The position numbers were made by a program, and so were the translations under genes. The notes under the pieces were generated by a model. That model ran no database searches. It saw only the letters and a program-made list of their open reading frames with translations, and was not told the origin of the DNA. A DNA stretch of 64,000 nt from Trebouxia sp. TZW2008. Lineage: Eukaryota > Chlorophyta > Trebouxiophyceae > Trebouxiales > Trebouxiaceae. Location: the NCBI GenBank assembly GCA_002118135.1, contig BDIU01000104.1, positions 43,378-107,377 on the forward strand, given 5' to 3'. This document shows positions 55,797-64,000 of the stretch, one piece after another (positions within the stretch are counted from its first letter, which is position 1; every line of letters starts with the position of its first letter).

Positions 55797-55812
55797 CTAC
55801 TGTCCAAAGATG
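55636..55812 (-). repeat. 44-bp tandem repeat, four units, at the 3' end of the ORP gene
   Basis: The units start at 55636, 55680, 55724 and 55768, exactly 44 bp apart. The consensus includes CACTGCAGCAGCAGGCTCAT and ACTACTGTCCAAAGTG. The last unit overlaps the final codons and stop of the ORP coding sequence, and the other three form the 3' UTR. Confidence 0.85.
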
Positions 55813-58800
55813 TCACGGCAGCCTTCCCAGTTGCTAGTTTTGCGTGCCTCCCAGTAGCCGCCCTTGTACTTGAAAGCTGATTGCTCTCCAGGCACTGCAT
55901 TGGGTACCTTGCTGAACCACCTTGGCTCCAATGGCACTCCTTCATCAGCGGCCTTGCGAGCTGCCCTTTGCTTCACCTCCAGCCTTTGCTTCTCTGCATT
56001 TGCCTGCAGCAACAATGCCGTGCTGAAAAGACAAGCATGATAGTATATATGTCCACGAGCAAAGTAGAGCTGTTCCACAGAACACGACAAAAGACGTTCA
56101 ACTGGACACCACAATGCAGTCCTAAGCTCCATGCAAGCATATGTCATGCATGTTCTGACACAGCCACGAGCAGGCAAGGTGCAGACAGCAGTATACCCAG
56201 CATGCAGTATTATGTACAGTACAAGACATCTACAGTGACAGCTGCAAGGGAAGGCTTGACACATAGCAGATTGTCCTGGTCATACGTGACCTCCTCGAGG
56301 GCATCCTGATTTGGTCTTGGTCTCCAGTCTGTGAGTGCAAGCTGCTTTGTGCAATACACTGTACAGGTAGGTTTATACAGGCAGCAGCGGGACTAAAGCT
56401 TAACAGGCAGAAAACTGACCTGATCATACATGCCCTCCTCCAAGGCATGTTGATCTGGTCTCAGTCTACAATCTGTAGGAGCCAGCTTCTTCTCCAAACC
56501 AGGTGGTGTGATCTCATTCAACCACAGGGCAAAGTTGGTCAGGTTGTACCTGTCACAGGCAGGCATATTTGGAAGTTGATAATCTGTATGACTTCATGCT
56601 GAGTGCTTGTGATGTAAGCTGTACTTGCATGCTGTGCTGTAGAAGTAGCTTGCAGCATGAAGAGGGCCATGCCTGTGCAATTAAAATGTTGTGGCTTCTT
56701 GATGAATATTGCCTGCATGGGGATGGAGTTGACATCTCGTTTAACAGAGATGCTAAAGCAAGGGCAGTTTCAACCAATGTTGATTGAAAAACAAGTGGTT
56801 GTTTACCTCCCGTAGACCTTTATATATTTTATTGGATACCAGGAGTGTTTTGGTTTGGGCTGAAAATTATATTCTTTTTATTTGTTTTGATTTGGGTACG
56901 TGCAGCTTTTCCTGCATGCAGGCGTGCTCTCTTGCCTTCACTGACATCACTGTACTGTCCAGGCTTATGGAATCCTGCAAGAAGTTGACATCACTACACA
57001 CTGATAAGTACTGGCAGCTTAACAAGCGCACAAGCTCGCTGTACTAGCACAAGCCCTGTGTGTGCAGGAGCGCTTGATACAAGTCAACAATGTGCATCTC
57101 AGCTGAAGCTGCAGACTGCCTGGGTCTTCAGCAAGAAAGGAGGGTAAACATCACACAAGTGAGGGGCGTGATGAAGTGAAAGACGGCAAGGCCTTCCGCT
57201 GGCCTAAATCAGCAAGGAAACGGGGCCAAAGGCAAGTGCCTGACCCATGCCACCATAAGGCAGGGGCATACCTGCTGTTGTCAGCCGGCCTTGGGTGGAC
57301 TTCCCAAATCCTCTCCTTCTGACCTCCAGGTTGTTCAACCTCCAGGGCTGTGTCCCACTTGCCAGTCATAGTATGAGGCAGCTTCTGTCCATCCTTCTCA
57401 AACACGCCAACAATCTGCACAGCAAGCACAAAACCCCATGGACATTCATGCCCACAATATGCACACTCAGCCACAGGTCCGAAGAAGCCTGAATGTAGAT
57501 AGGCCAGCAAGCCTTGCCAATCATGCTGGCATCCCTACATTCTGCACATCAAACACACCAAGCCATTGATGAAAAAAAGCCTGAATGCGCACAGACTGGC
57601 AAGCCTTGGGACACTGCCCATGCTTTCCAAACATGCCTACAATCTGTGCACCAAAAATCAGTAAGCTTTGGCAAAACGAAGCCTAAACACGCCCAACCTG
57701 GGTCTCAATTCTGAGACTGCCTGTTTGCACTTGTGACCAGCATGCACACTACGCGTGCATGGCTTGCCGATGAGGATATGTGGTGCGACCAGCTGTTGCA
57801 CTAGACAGTTCAGAGATGCCCAGTTGAAGAAAATGAGGCAATGCGAGACTCAATCAATTATGGATAGCAGTCACCTGGTGTTGATCTTTGGATGAGAGCC
57901 TGCCAGACTCCTTGAACTTGATCTTAGCCACCAGGCTGGACTGCAGGTTGTTGATGCGCATTATGCCCGTGTGCTCAATGTAGATCTTGCCCATGATCAG
58001 GTTGTTGATTTGCGATGTCACCTGCACACAAGCGCCCTGTTTGAGCACAACAGCAGAAGCAGCTTTGGGCAGTAGGAGCGTATAGCAATCAGTGCTGGAA
58101 GCACAGACAGGGTATGTTGTTGCCTTGCACCAAGCCTTGCTGCAGCTGAGGGACAAGGAGATGGCCGCTTAGCTGACCTGCAGAGCGTTTTGTCAATACA
58201 TGGAGCATTGAAGCAAACCTCCCATGTTGACAGTGTGTAGGACAGACTAAGGGGAAATAGCTCACAAACAGCATCATTGGAGGATCTCATGCCTGTCCAA
58301 GCCTGAGAAATCAGCTTTCAGAAAGACAAATGTTAGACAACAGGCTGCCGGTTACAGCGCAGGTCTTGCTGGTGCTGCATAACTCTGCCCACTACATTGC
58401 AGTCAACACAAGCCTTTCAGCAACGAATATTGACAGTGTTGCGCTCTCACCTTCTGCCAGGTGTACTCATCGCCGTCATCAAACTTGAGCCTGATGAGCC
58501 CAACTGGGATGAGCTCAATGGAGCGGCCCCAGAACTTGCTGCGCACCTCTGCATCCCCAGAGAAGGTCCAGTGCTCCCCTTCACCGTGTGCTGCAATGAC
58601 TGTAGGATGGTGCACCACCTGAAAAGGCAAAAACTTCGTTGTTGCAAGCATTTTCTTTCCTCAACTGCCTCAGGATCCTAAAACTATGAAATGTACTGAT
58701 ATCACAAGAACAGCTCTCCTTGTTTCAAGCTGCAATGAGTAGGAGATGGTGCACCACTCGGCGACATAAATTGGCTCAGGCCCACAAAGATTAGGTTTGG

Positions 58801-61800
58801 AGAGTCATGCTGACATCGGTGCGCTTTGTCTTGCTGCAGAGTGTGGTGACTGGCAGATTGTCCACCAACTAAGCAATGAAATTGGAATCATCAGAACCCA
58901 AAAGCTTGAAAAGCAGTGCTGAGACAGATACGACCCTTCTGACTGCAGCCTGTAGTCATTCCAAGTGGTAGGCCGTCCAGTCATGCTCAGCAGCGGTGCC
59001 AAAGCACATTTGCAGGATTTGAGGCAAGGTGGTGCCCTTTGCTGTCCCTGGGAGTGGGCAAAGCTGGACAGGACGATACACTTGCGGACATTAGCCAGAA
59101 CACAGCAATACAGCAATTCTTGCACCGACGAGCCGGTACATCTGGCACCACAGCATGATACAGATGATGCTGAGGCAGCAGCTCAACTGTTCCAAGCCGA
59201 TGCTCAGATTTGTCGGCATGCCAGTGACTCTGAGGCATTCCTAGTGTGCGCAGCAACCTTGCTTTACACAACACACTTGAAAGGCTTTAGAATCTTTGAC
59301 CTGCTATGAAATCTAACAGCGCAGCTGCATCAAGATTGCCTGTGTCATGATATGGTGCCGGATGTGTGACATGTGTCATTTTGTCAGCTGCCACAAAAGA
59401 TGCAGATGCTGTGCCAAGCATTACAAACTGCACTGGTGAGCACTGGCCAGCTGTCAGCAGGCCCAGACTGCTGGATGCAATAATACTTGCTGATTACAAA
59501 GTGACAATTGAGTCAACATTGGCGCAGCAAAGTCCTGAAGAGTTGTAAAGCAGAAAATAGTTGCACATGGTTGACAATGAGCCACCAGCAGTATACATGA
59601 CTTGAATGCGCAATTCAAAGTGACACACATGCATGCCAAACGACGGTACTTGCATCAGGCTGTGCATGAGCTGAGCGCTGCCAAGCTTGAAGTGTTGGAA
59701 CCAGTGCTTTGGGAGCTGCGTCGTTGGCAACTTGGTAAGTGGCAAATCACATCAGCAAGCCTGTTGCACCAGCTTGATCTGCTGCTGAGCGGAAAGGCAT
59801 CAACCATACCTTCTCTGCAACGCCTCTCCAGTTCTGCTCAGGGTACTGGAACTCAAAGGTCTCCCCAAGCAGTGGGTTGAAGGGCTTGAGCGTCCGATTC
59901 TTGGTGCCTGAGTAGGACGAGACAGCAAAGGCAGCCACATGCAGCATGCGCTCTATGCTGTGGGGAGGGAATGTGGCAGCCTGCAAGACACCAGGCAACT
60001 TTCTGAGCATGTGCATTCTTCGAAGATGGGCAGGCCCTGGACATTGTCAGATACAACCCACAACACGCTGTAAAACATTGACTACAGGCTGACTATGAGC
60101 AGCCAAAGAAGATTGGCAGATGTAGAGAGATCAAGCAGCAACATGCTATGAAGTATGGCCAAGAGGCTGGATATGAGCAGCTGAGGGACATTGACAGATA
60201 CAGGATCCACCTGCAACATGCTGTGAAGCATTGGTTATGTGCATCTTGCATGATGCAAGCACAGACTGCACTCTGATCGCAAAGATGCGTCCTGTACACG
60301 CGCAGATGCCAGCAGTTGTGAAGAAAACTGCATGTGGATGAAATGTGACAGCAATTGCTTCAGTCATCATGTGGCACGTGGCCACGCTATTTGCCATGGT
60401 CGCATGGCTCACCTTGTTGACAAGCTCAGCGTACTCCAGGTCCTCAACTGTCTTCTGGAGAACAGAGAGGGGCTCATTGAAGTAGACAGGCAGGCAGACA
60501 CGGGTAAGGTCTTTGCCAATGCACTCCTTGAGGATGGACCACAGGCTGACGCTCTTCTCATGCTGCTTAGGGGTGGGCAGTTTATTCCTTCTGGCAGGCG
60601 CAGGATGCATCTCCCTGCATGGATGCTTCTTGTCAATTGAGTCCTTTGTCGGTGATTTACTCACCAGCCCATGCTAACAATGCCCCTCAGAAAATGACTG
60701 GCCTGCAGTTGTCTCCATGAGCCAATGATTTTCAAGCATTGGACAATTTGATTCCAGATTGAAACAGCCTCAGTGACCAAGTGCGACATATTGCATGCAG
60801 CAAACATGTGGTTGGGCAGCATGGAACAAGTCTGAGCAACGTGCTGCAGCATATGCGTGCACAACTCACAACACTGCTAGCAGCAAAACTGCATCGCTTC
60901 GACACTGATACCACAGCTCAGGCAAATGTTGGCCATGAAGGTGCACCTGATCCAGTCATCCCTCTGCTGCTGGCTGCCAACTCCTGAGGTTTGGGAGGTC
61001 AGCCCAGGACCATGCCCATCGTTGTCAGCAGCTTGCCTTGCAGTGCTGCCAGCTTGGGGCCCCTGCTGATATGAGCCCTGGCCAGCATTGGAGTTGCCAG
61101 CTGGGGCACCTTGCTGGTAGGAGCCCTGAGCAGCGCTTGAGGCTTGCCCACTATAGCCTGCGCCATGGTCACCTACATTTGCATCAATACAAAATGACAT
61201 TGACCAAGATTCATTGAAGGCAACTCACTCTGTACACACTTGCAGGGGCATGAGTCTTCACAGGCAAGCATGTACATGATGCTGATGATGTTGATGGTGT
61301 GGTGATGTGCACCTGCAGCTGGCCCAGAAGGTTGGCCAGTCTGGGAAGCGCTCCCGCTGAAGCTGTTTTTGTAACCACCTGCAGCTGCCCCGGCAGCTGC
61401 AGCAGCAGGAGCTGTGCTGGTGCCCCAACTGTCACTGGGGCGGGCCTGGGGGGCTGAGCCTGTGCGCTGCTGCTGCTGAGGGGTGTAGCCTTGGTCAGGT
61501 TGTGAGTAGCCGGCTTGCTGAGGGTATGACCTGGCAGGCGCAGGTCCTGACCCTGCATTGGGCATGAGAGTCAGACGCCGATCTGCGACTTGTCTAAAGC
61601 AATTTTAGCTGCAAGCACATGGCTGGTACCCCACAAGCACCCAATGGTATACAAAACATGAGTTCTGATGAGGTGTGTCTCAAGACACAAGTGAAGCAGC
61701 AAACTAAAGTCTATGCTCACAGTACTTGGGCAATGACAAAACACGAGCATAAATGCCACGATGGTGTTGCTGAACACACTCTGACATTGAGCATGAGTGT

Positions 61801-63419
61801 CATCTTGGCAGGGCGTGTGAAGTTTGCCAGTCTAACAAGGCCTGCAAATGCGCTAGCAAACTGCTAGCTCAGTCGCAGGCATCTGTAGATTGGTAAACCC
61901 CAGATACTCTGATCGGAACAACAGTCATACAGACAGCCTGTATGATCATGACAGGGCTGCAATGCAGGCAGTCTCCTGAATCACCTGTGGGGCCTCAAAA
62001 GGAAATCCTTGCACCGTCAGATCACTTTTCACACCAAAAGCACCATGAAATTGTGTACTTCAGATGATCATAGTAAAGATTTGTCGGCATGGCCTACCAT
62101 AATTCTGTGGAGCACCAGATGTGCTGGTCTCTTCTGCCATCAGCGGTGTGCTGGACAACCGGTTGAGGTTGGTGTTGCAGTCAAAGAATATGTCCTCAGT
62201 GCCATCACCATTGCTGACAATTGAGCCTGAATCATCCTCATCAGGCTCATCGTCTGAGTGAGACTGCATAGACTCCTTGTCTGTTTCCCTGTTCTGCAGC
62301 CGCTGCTCCACCACCATGTTTGTCTCAAGTTGCCGCTTCTCATTCTACACAGACAAGATGCTGCGTCAGATCTTTAGTGCTGCAGTGTATTTATCTCAAG
62401 CTGCCGACTCTTGTTCTGCATTTACGTTTCACACAGACAAGGTGCCGAGTCTGGTCTTTAGTGATGCAATTGTGTGACTCTAGCTGCCGCTTCTGCTTCT
62501 ACACACATGAGGTGCCTGGTTCAAGCCTTCTTCGATGCAATGTGTTTGGCTGCAAACACATTGCCTCAAGCTGCCGCTCCTCATTCTACAAAAACAAGAT
62601 GCTAAGTTGCAATGCAATATGTTGGTCTGGCTGCAAACTTCCCAGAATGTCTCTGCCAAAGCTAGCTGGCTTTGCAGCAGTCACATGAAGGTTACAGCTG
62701 TCAGAAAGCCAGCACACAGGCTGTACATGCAAAGTTACGTAGCAAGCCTTAGTAACAAGGTCTTCTGAGGCAGTGGCCCTGATGCTGGAGAACATGGTAC
62801 CAGCAAACACACAGCAGAGTGTCTTCGCTGACGCCTTGTCCTCAAGCAGCAGGGCTGGTGACCACCTCAGACAACACAAGTCCATGGCGTCACAGCCCAG
62901 TTGGTAGGATTTGCCAGCCACAGCATTAGCATGTAGGCTCCTTTTGACATGCAATACAGCTCCAAAAGCTCCGCCCGACTGTTCATGCAAACTTGGCTGA
63001 GCAGCAGTTAGCTGACATTTGCAGCATGATCAGAAGCAAGACAGACATGATATAATGTGGTGTGACACAGCAAGAAGGACACAGTGATCACGAAAGCTGG
63101 ATGATGGTGCTTGCTATATATGCTTTCTGCGCATGCCTCCTGTCCAGGCGTCGGACTGCCATTGCAATTTTGCAGCAACAGGCGTTCTGTGGAATGTGCT
63201 GACGGCAGGAATCAAAGCATCACCTCTAGCTTGTTGACATGGTCAATCAGGACGCGCCGCTTGTCAGCTTCTGCTGTCATGTTGCTGTTGTAGGCCTGGT
63301 GGCGCTCCAACAGCACCTGCTCAACATAAGCTTGCACCTCTGGGCCAGCACCCTTGGCTGCTAGCTGCTGCCTCACTTCAGCCAACAGCTGTTGCAGCTT
63401 TGGGTCAGCAGAGGAGCTC
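55797..63419 (-). CDS. Oxysterol-binding protein-related protein (ORP), 5' part outside the window
   Basis: ORPs move sterols or PI4P between membranes at contact sites. Eleven exons join in phase (691 codons): 63224-63419, 62098-62344, 61313-61552, 60947-61172, 60413-60614, 59810-59980, 58451-58618, 57875-58021, 57272-57414, 56420-56549 and 55797-56003. A coiled coil ([12 protein letters not shown] to [17 protein letters not shown]) is followed by an acidic segment with EDIFFDC, two Gln/Gly/Tyr-rich disordered exons, then the lipid-binding domain: [60 protein letters not shown], and FWGRSIEL. It ends with [16 protein letters not shown] and a final DIFGQ. The fingerprint EQVSHHPP is EKVVHHPT here, with both His kept. 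A PH domain is expected upstream, beyond 64000 or unrecognised in 63420-64000. Confidence 0.9.
56270..56335 (-). repeat. Donor-side copy of an ORP exon
   Basis: It is a copy of the end of exon 56420-56549 ([17 protein letters not shown] region, here decayed), offset about 135 bp downstream. Confidence 0.75.
57480..57665 (-). repeat. Acceptor-side copies of an ORP exon
   Basis: Two weak copies of the start of exon 57272-57414 (IVGVFEKDG region with CTGCACAGATTG-like acceptor) lie at about 57525-57550 and 57620-57655. Confidence 0.55.
60020..60240. repeat. Intronic tandem repeat in the ORP gene
   Basis: About three units of 70-80 bp share a CAGATACARNNYCACCTGCA and AACATGCTGTGAAGCATTGG pattern (plus strand), starting near 60047, 60117 and 60196. 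They lie in the intron between the [12 protein letters not shown] exon and the [12 protein letters not shown] exon. They do not resemble the neighbouring exons. Confidence 0.6.
62345..62610 (-). repeat. Acceptor-side copies of an ORP exon
   Basis: Three copies of the first ~30 bp of exon 62098-62344 (NEKRQLET region; plus-strand CTCAAGCTGCCGCTYCTCAT) with TCTACA intron ends lie at about 62391, 62475 and 62564. Confidence 0.75.
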
Positions 63420-63484
63420 CTGCAAGGTATTCAGCAGAGTCTAATGAGAGTAAAGACATGCAAAGGAGTGAGCACATTATGGGC

Positions 63485-63535
63485 AGACAATGTGCAGCTT
63501 TTGGTCAGCAGAGGAGCTCCTGCACGGCAGTGAGC
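63485..63535 (-). repeat. Acceptor-side copy of the first readable ORP exon
   Basis: GCAGCTTTTGGTCAGCAGAG plus GAGCTCCTGCA repeats the exon start at 63395-63425, with its acceptor, about 105 bp upstream in transcription order. Confidence 0.8.
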
Positions 63536-63937
63536 AAGTCTGATATAACTGTGTATGCAGGAAGGAGTGAGCAATCTTGACCAAACTATGACACAGCATT
63601 TGCCAAGATCGGAACCAAAGCTGAGGACAGTTTGGAAATGTGAGCAGGGCAATATCTGATAAATGTCAATGCAGCTCTGGTGCATGCAAAAATCTGTGGG
63701 CTTCACATGCTGCGGTGGGCTGTGCCAAAGGTGGGCAAAGAAATGAGCGTTGTGCACGGAGTCACTGTCGAGAAAGAGTTGTTCCCATGCCGAGGAGGCA
63801 GCAGTCAACAGCTGCAAGGGCTCCTCTGAGCTGCACTGACTCTTTCTTGACAGAGACATCCGCTTCTACCAAAGGGCAGCTGCAGAAGCCCTGTTCAGCA
63901 CTTGACTTTATCAGTGTCTCAGGTACTGAAGGACGGA

Positions 63938-64000
63938 AACGGCAGTAAACATAAGGCATACGGCAGTAAACATAAGGCATACGGCAGTAAACATAAGGCA
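63938..64000 (-). repeat. 21-bp minisatellite at the right window edge
   Basis: Three units of 21 bp (CAGTAAACATAAGGCATACGG) end the window and may continue beyond it. The period is a multiple of three. On the minus strand one frame is open and encodes a repeated MPYVYCR heptapeptide. Confidence 0.85.

Overview
This is nuclear DNA of a eukaryote, most likely a green alga (Chlorophyta, perhaps trebouxiophyte-like). The genes are rich in short GT-AG introns. The gene set belongs to the green lineage: a SnRK2-type kinase, a plastid-type acyl-ACP synthetase with a transit-like N-terminus, a phosphoglycolate phosphatase of photorespiration, and a GAF-PAS TKL kinase with the HGDL active site I associate with algal kinases. 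No bacterial-type operon, CRISPR array, rRNA or convincing tRNA was seen. The species cannot be named from the sequence alone.

Layout. Plus strand: 3' half of a NUP43-like nucleoporin (1257-2272); an unrecognised 781-aa coiled-coil protein (2657-6486). A gene-poor stretch follows (6487-9231). Minus strand 9232-13121: a nuclease-kinase protein of Crinkler/CR type whose last intron holds a deleted Ty3/gypsy chromovirus with perfect target-site duplications. Plus strand: a complete NRAMP metal transporter (14335-19285) and ribosomal protein eS27 (19898-20158). Minus strand 21293-29560: GAF-PAS-TKL kinase. Plus strand 31164-32544: SnRK2-like kinase. Minus strand 33249-37482: alpha/beta hydrolase. 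Minus strand 38463-42355: phosphoglycolate phosphatase. Plus strand 42621-45749: unrecognised Ser/Pro/Gln-rich protein. Minus strand 46569-54891: plastid AAE15/16-type acyl-ACP synthetase. Minus strand 55797-63419 and running off the right end: oxysterol-binding protein-related lipid-transfer protein (ORP).

I rebuilt these genes exon by exon from protein similarity, splice consensus and intron phase. NRAMP (544 aa), PGP (373 aa), the acyl-ACP synthetase (766 aa), the hydrolase (363 aa), the SnRK2-like kinase (425 aa) and both unrecognised proteins (781 and 588 aa) close in frame. The TKL kinase has one unresolved join (exon 6 to 7), and the N-terminus of the nuclease-kinase gene is not resolved.

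The most striking property is that introns are filled with tandem, partial copies of the neighbouring exon, each carrying a real-looking splice site. Copies upstream of an exon carry its acceptor plus the exon's 5' part. Copies downstream carry the exon's 3' part plus its donor. This occurs in at least seven of the eleven multi-exon genes, in some cases as exact-period ladders (145/145, 124/124, 135/136/136, 237/237 bp). It looks like recurrent tandem duplication of segments that bridge splice junctions, and it is the best candidate here for a little-described process. Other points of interest are a recurrent GC-AG intron class (AG/GCAAGC, three cases), short interspersed repeat families inside introns, and the nuclease-kinase gene with its intronic retroelement.
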